A DNA stretch of 64,000 bases from Methylobacterium terrae (GCF_003173755.1 NZ_CP029553.1:2802501-2866500), one strand, 5' to 3'. Shown: positions 46,639-55,598, numbered from the stretch's first letter. Notes: generated by a model from the sequence alone, not told the origin. Translations and numbers: made by a program.

Positions 46639-46842
46639 ATGATCAAGCCGCTGATATCCACCGCTTTGTGCGCCGCCTGCCTGCTCTCCGTGACCCCGGT
46701 CTTCGCCGCCGAGAACACGATCCCGCAGGGCAAGCGGGATGAGATGTCGCAGAAATATACCGAGCAGCAGGTCAGGCAGCAGAACAAAGAGAACAGAGAG
46801 GCCAATCGCAACGTCGACAGCCTGATCACGAACCGAAAGTAG
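46639..46842 (+). CDS. small exported protein of unknown function
   Basis: A 67-residue protein with a classic signal peptide (MIKPLISTALCAACLLSVTP, cleavage after VFAA). It has a mature part of about 43 polar residues rich in Gln, Asn, Lys and Arg (QKYTEQQVRQQNKENREANR). A good AAGAGGAAGAGG precedes the ATG. The base composition is lower in GC than the flanks. No family is recognised. It stands alone between the pump and a repeat. Confidence 0.68.
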   Translation: MIKPLISTALCAACLLSVTPVFAAENTIPQGKRDEMSQKYTEQQVRQQNKENREANRNVDSLITNRK

Positions 46843-46870
46843 CGCAGCAGGGCCGGACCCGCACTCCGAC

Positions 46871-46989
46871 CTCATCCCGAGGTGTCGGTCGATGGCAGAT
46901 CGGCCGACCTCGCAGGAGGCCTCCAGGAGTCTCGACCGTTCCTGGAGCCCTCCTTCGAGGCCCACCTGTATGGGCGCCTCAGGATGAGG
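46871..46989. repeat. palindromic intergenic repeat
   Basis: Outer arms CTCATCCCGAGG (46871-46882) and CCTCAGGATGAG (46977-46988) are inverted with one mismatch. Inner arms CTCCAGGA (46921-46928) and TCCTGGAG (46940-46947) nest inside. The CTCATCC...GGATGAG ends match a palindromic repeat type frequent between genes of Hyphomicrobiales. It separates the small exported protein from trpE. Confidence 0.7.
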
Positions 46990-47046
46990 CCGCGGGCAGG
47001 ACGGGTCCGGAGGCGTACGATCCGGGTTCTCGGTACGAGGACAGTG

Positions 47047-48561
47047 CTACTGCCCCCGCCGCGCCTGTGCGGCGAAGCGCACCGCTTCCTCGGCCGCGCG
47101 GAACAGCGCCTTGGCCTTGTTGACGCATTCCTGCTGCTCGGAGGCCGGATCGGAATCGTGCACGATGCCGGCCCCCGCCTGGACGTGCATCCGGCCGTCC
47201 TTGACGATCGCGGTGCGCAGAACGATGCAGGTGTCCATCTGGCCGTCGGCGCCGAAATAGCCGATGCAGCCGCCGTAGGGCCCGCGCTTCTCGCGCTCCA
47301 GTTCGTCGATGATCTGCATCGCCCGGACCTTCGGGGCGCCCGAGACCGTGCCGGCGGGAAAGCCCGCGGCCAGCGCCGAAATGGCGTCGTGCCGGGGGTC
47401 GAGGCGGCCCTCGACGTTCGACACGATGTGCATGACCTGGCTGTAGAATTCGAGGAAGAACGAATCCGTCACCCGCACGCTGCCGATCTCGGCGACGCGG
47501 CCGACGTCGTTGCGGCCGAGGTCGAGCAGCATCAGGTGCTCGGAGCGCTCCTTCGGATCGGCCAGCAGCTCGTCGGCGAGCGCCCGGTCCTCCTCCGGCG
47601 TCGCGCCGCGGCGGCGCGTGCCGGCGATCGGCCGGATCGTCACCGCGCCGTCGCGCACCCGCACCAGGATCTCGGGCGACGAGCAGACGATCTGGAAGTC
47701 GCCGAAATCGAGGTAGCACAGGAACGGCGCCGGATTGACCCGGCGGAGCGCCCGGTAGAGCGCCAGCGGCTGCAAGGTGAAGGGCGATTCGAAGCGCTGC
47801 GACAGCACCACCTGGAAGATGTCGCCGGCCGCGATGTATTCCTTGGCGCGGGCGACCATGCCGAGGAAGTCGTCGGGGGCGATGTTCGAGACCTGGGCGG
47901 GCGCCGGGACCTCGGTCGGGTTCTGCCGCGCCTCGACCGGCAGCGGGCCCTCCAGCGCGTCGGCGGCGCACTCGAGCCGCGCCACCGCCGCCTCGTAGGC
48001 GGCCCTCGCCGAGAGGCCGGCGACGGGGCGGATCGGCGCCACGAGCGCGATCTCGTCGCGCACCGCGTCGAACACCACCATCACGGTCGGGCGGACCAGG
48101 ATCGCGTCCGGCACCCCGATCGGGTCGGGATGGGGGGCGTCGAGGCGCTCCATCTCCCGCACCATGTCGTAGCCGAGATAGCCGAACAGGCCCGCCGCCA
48201 TCGGGGGCAGCCCGGCTTCCGCCGGGATCGCGCTCTCGGCGATCAGCGCCCGCAGGCTGTCGAGCGGGCCCGCGTCCTCGCCCGTAAAGGCGGCGAGGTC
48301 GGGAGCCGACGCGCGCTCGGCCCGGCCGTTGGCGCAGCGCCAGATCAGGTCGGGGTCGAGGCCGATCATCGAGTAGCGGCCGCGCACCGCGCCGCCCTCG
48401 ACCGATTCGAGCAGGAAGGCGGCGCCCTCGCGGCCCGCCTTCAGCTTCAGGAAGGCGGCGACCGGCGTCTCGAGATCGGCCACCAGGGTCGCGCGCAGCA
48501 GGACCGGGCGGCCCGCCGCGTAGGCTGCCGCCGCGATCTCGGGGGAGGGGGCGACGAGCAT
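47047..48561 (-). CDS. trpE: anthranilate synthase component I
   Basis: First enzyme of tryptophan synthesis, converting chorismate to anthranilate with ammonia from TrpG. The protein has 504 residues. The feedback site LLESVEGG is present near residue 50. Chorismate-binding-domain signatures include FQVVLSQRFESPF, PIAGTRRRG, ERSEHLMLLDLGRNDVGRV and the late GAGIVHDSDP. Its ATG shares one base with the ppiD stop (TGATG), so the two are coupled. trpG and trpDC are not adjacent. Confidence 0.95.
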   Translation of the reverse strand: MLVAPSPEIAAAAYAAGRPVLLRATLVADLETPVAAFLKLKAGREGAAFLLESVEGGAVRGRYSMIGLDPDLIWRCANGRAERASAPDLAAFTGEDAGPLDSLRALIAESAIPAEAGLPPMAAGLFGYLGYDMVREMERLDAPHPDPIGVPDAILVRPTVMVVFDAVRDEIALVAPIRPVAGLSARAAYEAAVARLECAADALEGPLPVEARQNPTEVPAPAQVSNIAPDDFLGMVARAKEYIAAGDIFQVVLSQRFESPFTLQPLALYRALRRVNPAPFLCYLDFGDFQIVCSSPEILVRVRDGAVTIRPIAGTRRRGATPEEDRALADELLADPKERSEHLMLLDLGRNDVGRVAEIGSVRVTDSFFLEFYSQVMHIVSNVEGRLDPRHDAISALAAGFPAGTVSGAPKVRAMQIIDELEREKRGPYGGCIGYFGADGQMDTCIVLRTAIVKDGRMHVQAGAGIVHDSDPASEQQECVNKAKALFRAAEEAVRFAAQARRGQ

Positions 48562-50465
48562 CAGTACTCGCCGCCGATGGCGCGCCGGAACGCGGCGTCG
48601 TTGACCGAGACTCCGGCCTGCTTCTGGACGTCGGCGATGTACTGGGCCAGGATGTCGTCGGCGAGCGCCGTCCGGTACTGCTGCTCGACCGCGACCGCGC
48701 TCGCCGCACTCGGCACGAAGGCCGGCACGGTGGCGCTCGTCACCCGGAACACCACCCGGGCGACGCCCTCGCCGGAGGCGGCGCCGGACTTGCCCACCGG
48801 GGTGGCGAAGACGCGCGCGACGCCCTCGGCGCTCAACCCGTCGCGGCCCCGACCGCGGGAGAGGTCGGAGACGGTCCTGGCCTCCTGGCCGAGGGACTTC
48901 GCCACCTCCTCGATCGCCTCGCCCTTGTCGAGCCGCTCGGTCGCCTCGCGCGCCTTGGCAGCGAGCCGGCGGGAGACCTCGTCGGTCTTCCACTGCGCCT
49001 CGACGGCGTCGCGGACCTCGGCCAGCGGCTTGTCGTGGGCCGGGTCGATCTTGGTGACGTCGTACCAGACGTAGCCGCCCGAGCGGGTGCGCAAGGCCTC
49101 GTTGTCGGCGCCCATGTCGCTGCGGAAGATCGCCGCCAGCGTCGCGTCCTTGTCGGGAATCGCCTCGACGGCCTTGCCCTGCGGGTCGCGCCCCTGCGCG
49201 TCCACCGCCGGAACCGTGACGAGGGCCAGGCCCTGCTCGCGGGCGATGTCGGCGAGCGGCTTGGCGCCGGCGCGCTGGTCCTCGATCGTGTCGTGGACCT
49301 TTTCCAGCCCGTCGCGGGCCTTCTCGAGGGCGATCTCCCGGCGGACCTCGCCTGCGACGTCCTCGAACGGCTTGCGCGCCGCCGGCTGCACCGCGGTCAC
49401 GCGCAGGAGCACGGTCCCGAACCGGCCCTTGACCGGCTCGCCGACGGCGTTCGCCTCGGCCGCGAAGGCGGCATCCGCCACCGCGGGGTCGAACAGCTCG
49501 GACTTGGTGAAGGTGCCGAGGTCGAGCGCCTTGGCGTCGAGGCCGCGCTCGGTCGCGACCTGGTCGAAGGTGACCTCGCCGCTGCGGATGCGGGCGAGGG
49601 CCGCCGCGGCGTCGGCGTCGTTCGGGAATACGATCTGCTGGATCGAGCGCTTCTCAGGCGTCCCGAACTTCGTCTGCTCGCTCTCGTAGCGGGCGCGCGC
49701 CTCCGCGTCGGTCACGGCGTCGGGCTTCGCCAGGGTCGCCGGATCGAGGACGAGCAGGTTCACGCTGCGGTACTCGGGCGCCCGGAACGCGCTCTTGCGG
49801 TCGTTGTAGAAGGTCGTGACCTGCTCGTCGGTCGGGGCCGGGATCTCCCCGGCGGCCGCCTCCGGCAGGGTGAAGGTCGCGGCGGCGCGCCGCTCGGCGG
49901 TGTAGCGGTGGATCGCCTCGCGGGCGGCGAGCGAGACCGGCAGCTCGGCGGTGATCGCCTCGGCGAGCTGGAGGCGGGCGGCCACCGCGCGCTGCTCCTG
50001 CACGAAGCCCTGCTCGGTCAGGCCGGCCTGGCGCAGGGTGTCGCGGAAGGTGTTGACGTCGAAGGCGCCGTTCGGGCCCTTGAAGGCCGGCTCGTCCTGG
50101 ATCAGCCGCACCACCGCGGAATCGGGGATGCGAAGCCCCAGATCCTTGGTCTTCTGGTCGAGGGAGGCCTCGGTGATGAGCTGGGCCAGGACCTGCCGGT
50201 CGAGGCCGAGCGCCTTGGCCTGGTCCGGCGTGATCGGCCGGCGGCTCTGGCGCGACAGGCGCTGGAGCTGGTTCTGGTAGGCGGTGCGCAGGGCCTCGGC
50301 CGGGATCTGCGTGCTGCCGACGGTGGCGACCGCGTTGCTGCCGCCGCCGCGGAAGATGTCGCCGATGCCGAAGATGGCGAGGCCCGCGATCAGGAGGCCG
50401 AACACCACCGTCACCACGATCTTGCCGAGCCAGCTCTGGCTGGCGGCGCGGAACCCCTGGAGCAT
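48561..50465 (-). CDS. ppiD: peptidyl-prolyl isomerase PpiD-type periplasmic chaperone
   Basis: A 634-residue SurA/PpiD-like protein: one N-terminal transmembrane anchor (about 12-36, [20 protein letters not shown]), a SurA-type N-domain (to about 190), a parvulin domain at about 240-370 ([20 protein letters not shown], with [20 protein letters not shown]), and a long C-terminal helical part. It assists folding of exported proteins at the inner membrane. The ATG at 50465 begins the usual [15 protein letters not shown]. The ppiD-trpE pair is common in this order. The upstream neighbour tpiA is divergent. Confidence 0.93.
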   Translation of the reverse strand: MLQGFRAASQSWLGKIVVTVVFGLLIAGLAIFGIGDIFRGGGSNAVATVGSTQIPAEALRTAYQNQLQRLSRQSRRPITPDQAKALGLDRQVLAQLITEASLDQKTKDLGLRIPDSAVVRLIQDEPAFKGPNGAFDVNTFRDTLRQAGLTEQGFVQEQRAVAARLQLAEAITAELPVSLAAREAIHRYTAERRAAATFTLPEAAAGEIPAPTDEQVTTFYNDRKSAFRAPEYRSVNLLVLDPATLAKPDAVTDAEARARYESEQTKFGTPEKRSIQQIVFPNDADAAAALARIRSGEVTFDQVATERGLDAKALDLGTFTKSELFDPAVADAAFAAEANAVGEPVKGRFGTVLLRVTAVQPAARKPFEDVAGEVRREIALEKARDGLEKVHDTIEDQRAGAKPLADIAREQGLALVTVPAVDAQGRDPQGKAVEAIPDKDATLAAIFRSDMGADNEALRTRSGGYVWYDVTKIDPAHDKPLAEVRDAVEAQWKTDEVSRRLAAKAREATERLDKGEAIEEVAKSLGQEARTVSDLSRGRGRDGLSAEGVARVFATPVGKSGAASGEGVARVVFRVTSATVPAFVPSAASAVAVEQQYRTALADDILAQYIADVQKQAGVSVNDAAFRRAIGGEY

Positions 50466-50659
50466 CGCGATCCTCGAAAACCGTGGGGCACCTCCCCGCG
50501 AGGGGATGCCCGGATCCGGCCGCGATACCGCATATGCGCCGCAAGGCAAAGAGCGGCGCTCCCCGGCGGGTTTGCCGCCCGGCGGCGGACCTGTTACCGG
50601 CGACGCCTGTCCATGAGATTCCTGTCCATGAGACGCCTGTCAAAGATCGGGGGAGACCC

Positions 50660-51421
50660 ATGACGACCGAACGGCCGCGCCCGCTGGTGGCGGGAAACTG
50701 GAAGATGAACGGCCTCCGGGCCTCGCTGACGGTGGCCGAGGCGGTCCGCGACGGCCTCGATGCCGGGCTGGCGCAGCGCATCGACGTGCTGGTCTGCCCG
50801 CCCGCGACGCTGGTCGGCGCGACCGCCGCGGCGCTCGAGGGTTCGGCCGTCAAGGTCGGCGGCCAGGACGTCCATGCCGAGGCGAGCGGCGCCTATACGG
50901 GCAACGTCTCGGCCGAGATGCTGGCCGATGCCGGCGCGACCTACACGATCGTCGGCCATTCCGAGCGCCGCGCCTACCACCGCGAGAGCGATGCCGACAT
51001 CCGCGCCAAGGCGCTGGCCGCCCGTCGCGCCGGCCTCGTGGCGATCATCTGCGTCGGCGAGACCCGCGAGGAGCGCGAGGCCGGCCGGACCCTCGAGGTC
51101 GTGCGCGGCCAGCTCGCCGGCTCCCTGCCCGAGGGCGCCACGGCCGCCGACACGGTGATCGCCTACGAGCCGGTCTGGGCGATCGGCACCGGGCTGACCC
51201 CGACGGTGGAGGACGTCGCCGAGGTCCACGCGCTGATCCGCCGGGAACTCGAGGCGCGGCTCGGCGCCGAGGGCGCCAAGGTGCGGATCCTCTACGGCGG
51301 CTCGGTGAAGCCCTCGAACGCGGCCGAGCTGATGGGCGTCGCCAATGTCGACGGGGCGCTCGTCGGCGGCGCGAGCCTGAAGGCGGAGGACTTCTTGGGG
51401 ATCGCGGCGGCGTATCGCTGA
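50660..51421 (+). CDS. tpiA: triose-phosphate isomerase
   Basis: Glycolytic enzyme of 253 residues that interconverts dihydroxyacetone phosphate and glyceraldehyde 3-phosphate. The lysine is in AGNWKMNG, the histidine in VGHSERR, the catalytic glutamate in [11 protein letters not shown] and the phosphate loop in [12 protein letters not shown]. The ATG at 50660 has GGGGGAGACC upstream. It overlaps by ATGA the end of a 16-codon frame (50613-50663) that contains a duplicated CCTGTCCATGAGA unit. It is followed by repeats and the prophage scar; secG, the usual neighbour, is not seen. Confidence 0.96.
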   Translation: MTTERPRPLVAGNWKMNGLRASLTVAEAVRDGLDAGLAQRIDVLVCPPATLVGATAAALEGSAVKVGGQDVHAEASGAYTGNVSAEMLADAGATYTIVGHSERRAYHRESDADIRAKALAARRAGLVAIICVGETREEREAGRTLEVVRGQLAGSLPEGATAADTVIAYEPVWAIGTGLTPTVEDVAEVHALIRRELEARLGAEGAKVRILYGGSVKPSNAAELMGVANVDGALVGGASLKAEDFLGIAAAYR

Positions 51422-51740
51422 GGCGCGCCGCCGACGACTCTCGCCCGCGCTCCCACCTCACAGGATGATCCCGGGGCTCGCCGTAGGCGTGAACCCGGGG
51501 TCCATAGCCCGCCAAGGCCGAAGAACGAGGCGGATCGCGTCCAATCTCCTGCATCGTCGGCGGTTCTGGATCCCGGTTTCCGCTTCGCGGCTCCGGGATG
51601 ACGCGGAGAATGCGAGAGATCTCAGGAGGCGCACCGGCGAACGACAGTATTGGGCGCCGTCCACGGCCGATGTCCGGCGCCGTCACCGGCGGCCGCGATC
51701 CGCCGGGCGCACGGATAGAGCGCCAAATCCCCGCGGGCCC
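51422..51740. repeat. palindromic repeats between tpiA and the att scar
   Basis: ATCCCGG (51570-51576) pairs with CCGGGAT (51593-51599) around TTTCCGCTTCGCGGCT, a REP-like hairpin. CCCGGGG occurs twice at 51470 and 51494, flanking GCCGTAGGCG. No gene is seen. Confidence 0.55.
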
Positions 51741-51787
51741 TGGTGGGCGGTGACGGGCTCGAACCGCCGACCCTCTCGGTGTAAACG
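51741..51787 (-). other. attachment-site scar: 3' half of tRNA-Val(UAC)
   Basis: The minus-strand sequence from the anticodon loop GTTTACACCGAG through GGTCGGCGGTTCGAGCCC to the CCA end GTCACCGCCCACCA is the 3' half of tRNA-Val with anticodon UAC. The 5' half is missing: the upstream bases (GGACGCACCACC) do not form the D-arm or acceptor strand. This is the duplicated attB half left after site-specific integration. The prophage lies to its right, and the complete tRNA gene should be at the other end, outside the window. Confidence 0.85.
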
Positions 51788-52137
51788 GGTGGTGCGTCCA
51801 GAGCTTCCCTGTGCAGCCCTCGGCGTGCGATAGCCCTCCCCCGCTTTTGTTCTCGTTTGGTCCCCTGGTTTCTGGGGGATATCTGGGGGCTCCCCGGTTT
51901 GCGGGCGCCCGATCCGCTTAGGTCTAACGCATGCCCGCGCCCGACGCCGCCATACCACCCACCGTCCTCACCTGGTCCCGCGGCCTCGCCAGCCTGTCGC
52001 CGGGCGTCGTCCCGTGCCGCGGGCTGCGCCCCGACGAAAATCGCGGCGATCGCCCACGAAGGGGAGTGGACACGTACATATAAAAAACGTACAAGGATCG
52101 CACGGGGCAGCGCCCCACTTGCCCGGGAGACGATCCG
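51788..52137. promoter_or_regulatory. prophage left-end region with direct repeats and putative promoter
   Basis: No gene is supportable here. TCTGGGGGATA and TCTGGGGGCT form a tandem near the att scar and may be integrase arm sites. ACGTACA occurs at 52072-52078 and 52087-52093, 15 bases apart around an A-rich stretch, about 50 bases before the first gene, where a repressor operator or promoter would be. GGGAGA lies before the GTG at 52138. Confidence 0.45.
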
Positions 52138-52728
52138 GTGACCCAGACCCAAGCCGCCATCACCGCTCTTGATGTCCTCGGCACCGCTGAGGCTGGCGGC
52201 GCCAAAGCCAAAATCCAGACCGGATCGACGGTCGCCAGCGTGGCCGCGCTCTACGCCAGCCAGGCCGAGAAGCATCGCGGCTTCAAGGGCGCCTCCGCCG
52301 CCCGGCGCGCGGCCTCCTGCCAGAGCGTCGCCGACTTGCTTGCCCGCCTGTCGAAGGACGGACCGGAGGCGACCGACGGCCCGGTCATCACCTCCGCCGT
52401 CTCGGACAAGCAGCTCGAGCACGCCGAGCGCGTCGGTCTCCCGTCCTTCGTGCGCGGCTTCAAGGGCTGGCTCGCCCAGGCCGAGGGCCTGCGCGGCGAG
52501 AGCGGGATCGACGGCGCCGCTCTCGCCGCCGGCATCGCGGCGGTCCGTGCCAAGGCCGAGGCCGGCTTCCCGGCTGGTGTCTACCTCGACCTTCAGGGCA
52601 CCAGCGGCTTCGGGACCGCGCCGATCTGGCAGGACGTGCTCCTGGCTGCGCTCGCGGTCCGCATCGGCATGGCCGACGATGCGGAGCCGAGGCACCTGGC
52701 GACCGCCCGCCGCATCGGCCTCGCGTGA
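52138..52728 (+). CDS. prophage protein of unknown function (196 residues)
   Basis: A soluble, alanine-rich protein that I do not recognise. It starts at GTG 52138 after GGGAG. The N-terminal half is helical (AALYASQAEKHRGFKG, SCQSVADLLARLSKD), and the C-terminal part contains GVYLDLQGTSGFGTAPIWQD and a last helix. Codon use is GC-rich like the host. It is the first gene of a compact plus-strand series that runs to 54782, with seven bases to the next gene. The position next to the att site suggests early or regulatory functions. Confidence 0.7.
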   Translation: MTQTQAAITALDVLGTAEAGGAKAKIQTGSTVASVAALYASQAEKHRGFKGASAARRAASCQSVADLLARLSKDGPEATDGPVITSAVSDKQLEHAERVGLPSFVRGFKGWLAQAEGLRGESGIDGAALAAGIAAVRAKAEAGFPAGVYLDLQGTSGFGTAPIWQDVLLAALAVRIGMADDAEPRHLATARRIGLA

Positions 52729-52735
52729 GGCCGCC

Positions 52736-53776
52736 GTGTCGCTCCTCGTCCGCCTCGACGACCAGTGGCCGCACGCGATGCAGCATCCGCGCTGGTGGAG
52801 CAGCCTGACCGAGGATAGCTGGATGGTCGGCTCGCCCGACGAGCTCGCGGCCACGGCCGGCCCGGGCGTGATGCTGGTCTGGGCGGGCGGGCGCTGGTGC
52901 CCGATCGGACCGGGCGACTCCTTCGCCCACGTCTACCGCATCGCCCCGCCGCTCACGTCCGAGCAGGTCGCGATCCTGTGGCGGGACGCGCACGAGCGCG
53001 TCGCCATGTGCCTTCGGGCGGGGCATCCGGAGGGCATCCCGGGCGGACCGCTCGCGCAGATCGGCGGCTGGTCGGTCGGCAGCCGGGCGCCCTATGGCGA
53101 TCCCGACCAAAGCGTGGCCCCGCCTCAGGACGCGGAATACGATCGCTTAGCCATCGGGCACGTCCAGCGGGATCGGCAGGGCTGGGCCTGGATGGGCGAT
53201 TTCGCGATGCACCACTATTGGTGGCGCATCATGGGCCGGGTCGTCATCAAGGTCTGGGTGAAGGACGACGGCCAGGCCCGCCGGCGGCTGAAGCAGCGCT
53301 TCCGCAAGGTGCGTCCGGACGGGCGCGGTGCCTGGGATCTGCGCCAGACCGTGACGCACGCCATGATGGCCGAGTGGGTCGCCCGCGAGGCTGCCGAAGC
53401 GGCGGCGCTGGCGCGGCGGACAGCGATCGAGCGGCAGCGCTTCGAGGACGCGGCGGCCTTCTCGGGGCTGCCCGACATGGTCTCGGCCTCATCTCGAGAT
53501 CCCGACATCTGGGTCATCGTGGGTGGGCCGCCGGTGACCGAGACGCACAAGGCGGCCGTCCGGCGCATCGGCACCCTGCTTCGCCCCCTCGGCGCATGCT
53601 GGACCGGATCGCACTTCTCTCTGCCGCGCACCGTGCGTGTGCTCGACGGTCTGCTCCGGATCGACCGGGAGCTTCAGGCCGTGGCCGGACGCGGGCGATA
53701 CGTCCCGCCCCGCCGCCCCGGCGAGCCGGCGCGCACCGACAGCGATTACCTACGCTCCTGGGGAGGGCAGCCATGA
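52736..53776 (+). CDS. prophage protein of unknown function (346 residues)
   Basis: The start is GTG 52736. The tryptophan-rich N-terminus (PHAMQHPRWWSSLTEDSWMV) resembles no domain that I can name. A basic helical segment (GQARRRLKQRFRKVR) lies in the middle, and the C-terminal part has DIWVIVGGPPVTETHKAAVR and FSLPRTVRVLDGLLRIDREL. The basic stretch could bind nucleic acid. Its stop overlaps the next start (ATGA), so the series is translationally coupled. Confidence 0.7.
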   Translation: MSLLVRLDDQWPHAMQHPRWWSSLTEDSWMVGSPDELAATAGPGVMLVWAGGRWCPIGPGDSFAHVYRIAPPLTSEQVAILWRDAHERVAMCLRAGHPEGIPGGPLAQIGGWSVGSRAPYGDPDQSVAPPQDAEYDRLAIGHVQRDRQGWAWMGDFAMHHYWWRIMGRVVIKVWVKDDGQARRRLKQRFRKVRPDGRGAWDLRQTVTHAMMAEWVAREAAEAAALARRTAIERQRFEDAAAFSGLPDMVSASSRDPDIWVIVGGPPVTETHKAAVRRIGTLLRPLGACWTGSHFSLPRTVRVLDGLLRIDRELQAVAGRGRYVPPRRPGEPARTDSDYLRSWGGQP

Positions 53777-54540
53777 CCGTCTACGCCGATACCGCGCGGC
53801 TGCATGCCGACCTGCTGGCCGCCCTCCCGGATCAGCCGGACCTTGATGCGCTATTTGCCCAAGGCCGCGCGAGCGGCCTGCGGATCACGCGGGAGGCCGG
53901 CGCGGCGCGGGGCGAGCTCGAGACCATACGTCTGCGGATGCGCGAGATCACCGCCGACTGGCTGATGGCGGCGCGTGAGGCCGATGCGGTGGTGGTGGTG
54001 CCGAAGGCCGAGCCTGACATGCCGCGGCGCATCGGCCTTGCCGGCTACGTGGACGGCATCCCGGCGCACTACGGCCTGCCGCGGTCCACGGACGACGAGA
54101 TCCGGGCGATCCTGCGCGCTCACCACGTCCTGCCGATCCTCGACGGTGTCGGGCTGCCCCTGCCGCCCGCCGCCCGCCGCTTGGCCGAGCTGGATGATGC
54201 GATCGTGGAGACGCCCGCGGAGGTGACCTCACCCTCTCGGCAGATCTCGCAGAGGCGCCGCCCGATGTCCGGCGACGAGCTTCGAGACGCCAGGCGCATC
54301 CTCGGCGAGCGCCTGGGCCTCTCTCGTCCGCTCTACTGCAGCGAGATCGGCGCGGCGCTCGACCTGACGGGCCGCGATCTCGGCCAGGCGGTGACCAAGT
54401 GGGAGAAGACGGACGGCCCCTCCGGGCCGGCTGCGACCGCGATCCGGGGGTGGCTGAGGGAGACCGAGCGCGGCTCCGCCCCGCCGGAGCTTGCCGAGGC
54501 GGTAGGGCTTGATGTGGCAGAGGAGCGGGTCGCATCATGA
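53773..54540 (+). CDS. prophage protein with C-terminal helix-turn-helix
   Basis: A 255-residue protein. The first ~150 residues are not recognisable. The C-terminal ~75 residues look like an XRE-type DNA-binding domain: ELRDARRILGERLGLSRPLY, SEIGAALDLTGRDLGQAVTK, WEKTDGPSGPAATAIRGWL, similar to the helix-turn-helix of plasmid and phage regulators that end in an AI..WL helix. It may be a phage regulator acting on the left promoter region. It overlaps both neighbours by ATGA. Confidence 0.68.
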   Translation: MTVYADTARLHADLLAALPDQPDLDALFAQGRASGLRITREAGAARGELETIRLRMREITADWLMAAREADAVVVVPKAEPDMPRRIGLAGYVDGIPAHYGLPRSTDDEIRAILRAHHVLPILDGVGLPLPPAARRLAELDDAIVETPAEVTSPSRQISQRRRPMSGDELRDARRILGERLGLSRPLYCSEIGAALDLTGRDLGQAVTKWEKTDGPSGPAATAIRGWLRETERGSAPPELAEAVGLDVAEERVAS

Positions 54541-54782
54541 CCGGCGGCGAGGCCTACAAGCAGAAGCTCCTCACAGACGACGGGCTGGACGCGGCGATCT
54601 CGGCCTATCTCGCCGACCCGTCGAAGCCGACCGTGCTCGAGATCGGGAAGGGGAGCCTCGACGTCGCCGCGGCCGTCCTGGCGCATCCGTGGTCGGCTGG
54701 TGAGCTGGCGGTGGAGGATGCAACGCCGGCCCGGCGGCGGAATGCGGTGAGGACCGCGATCCTGCTTGGGAGGTTGGCGTGA
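54537..54782 (+). CDS. small prophage protein (81 residues)
   Basis: A soluble, mostly helical protein. Its C-terminal half (AVLAHPWSAGELAVEDATPA, RRRNAVRTAILLGRLA) is clearly related to the 42-residue product of the gene at 55470 beyond the SGNH gene. Its start overlaps the preceding stop (ATGA) and its stop overlaps the SGNH GTG. No family is recognised. Confidence 0.62.
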   Translation: MTGGEAYKQKLLTDDGLDAAISAYLADPSKPTVLEIGKGSLDVAAAVLAHPWSAGELAVEDATPARRRNAVRTAILLGRLA

Positions 54783-55447
54783 CATGGCTCATCTTCGGCG
54801 ACAGCCACATAGGTGCATTTCGGCATGCCGCAGAAAGCGGCTGGATCACGCGTCCATGCGAATTTTTTGAGGTTGGTGGGGCTACTGCTATAGGATTGCG
54901 CAACCCGAACAGTCAGACCCATGCTCTTGAGATATTCTCCTCACACTTAATGCCGGCCCGGCCCGACGCTATACCTGTCCTGCAGCTCGGCGAGGTCGAT
55001 TGCGGTTTCGTAATATGGTGGCGTGCTGATAAGCTGGGAGAAGGGGTCGAAGCGCAACTTTATGCTTCTATCAACGCCCACTTGGGCTATGTGGACCAAC
55101 TTATCGCTAGTGGTTATTCGCAGGTAGTCTTGACTGGCGCGGTGCCGCCGACCATTCAGGATGGGCAGGACTGGGGTGAAATTGCCAATATGCGCCGTGA
55201 GGTGACCACATCGATAGCGGAGCGGACTGAGTTGACCCATCGCTATAATGCCCTCCTGAAAAATGGCGCTCAAAATAGAAACTGCCCTTTCGTTGATATT
55301 ACCCCAGCGCTACTTGATCCGGCGACTGGCGTATTAGCGGACCACTATAGATCAGATGACCCAAACGACCACCATTTGCATAGCGCACGGGCTGGCAAGC
55401 TTTGGGCTGAAGCTTTGAACCGGATTGAGGCTTCGGCCGCTACTTAG
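54779..55447 (+). CDS. SGNH/GDSL-hydrolase-like cargo protein, low GC
   Basis: A 222-residue protein with the SGNH landmarks: the N-terminal LIFGDSHIGA (serine of block I), GG near residue 33, QLGEVDCGF where block III asparagine would be, and DPNDHHLH near the C-terminus (Asp-His pair). It could be an esterase acting on a glycan or lipid, but block III is atypical. It starts at GTG 54779, overlapping the previous stop. The base composition is far lower in GC than both flanks, so it is a recent insert, probably a prophage cargo gene. Confidence 0.7.
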   Translation: MTWLIFGDSHIGAFRHAAESGWITRPCEFFEVGGATAIGLRNPNSQTHALEIFSSHLMPARPDAIPVLQLGEVDCGFVIWWRADKLGEGVEAQLYASINAHLGYVDQLIASGYSQVVLTGAVPPTIQDGQDWGEIANMRREVTTSIAERTELTHRYNALLKNGAQNRNCPFVDITPALLDPATGVLADHYRSDDPNDHHLHSARAGKLWAEALNRIEASAAT

Positions 55448-55469
55448 GCGGCGAGCAGGAGTTTGAGCG

Positions 55470-55598
55470 ATGGCGTCCGCCTACTCCGCCGTCCTGGCCC
55501 ACGCCTACGCCGTCGAGGTGCTGGCGCGGGAGGGCGTGACGGGGCCGCAGCGGCGGCACGCGGTGAAGACGGCGGTCCTGTTGGCGCCGGTCGGATGA
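55470..55598 (+). CDS. 42-residue relative of the 81-residue protein
   Basis: A small protein (AVLAHAYAVEVLAREGVTGP, QRRHAVKTAVLLAPVG) that matches the C-terminal half of the product at 54537 in order and spacing. It lies on the far side of the low-GC SGNH gene, so the pair brackets it. It may be a truncated duplicate or the displaced remainder of an older copy. A further 23-codon frame overlaps its stop (55595) but has little support. Confidence 0.5.
   Translation: MASAYSAVLAHAYAVEVLAREGVTGPQRRHAVKTAVLLAPVG

Noticed and set aside
51741..51787. Complete tRNA-Val
   Set aside because: Only the 3' half can be folded; no D-arm or 5' acceptor strand lies upstream.
51622..52854. Minus-strand 410-codon frame reading through the att scar
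   Set aside because: It is antisense to the first prophage gene and includes translated tRNA sequence; it has no integrase motifs.
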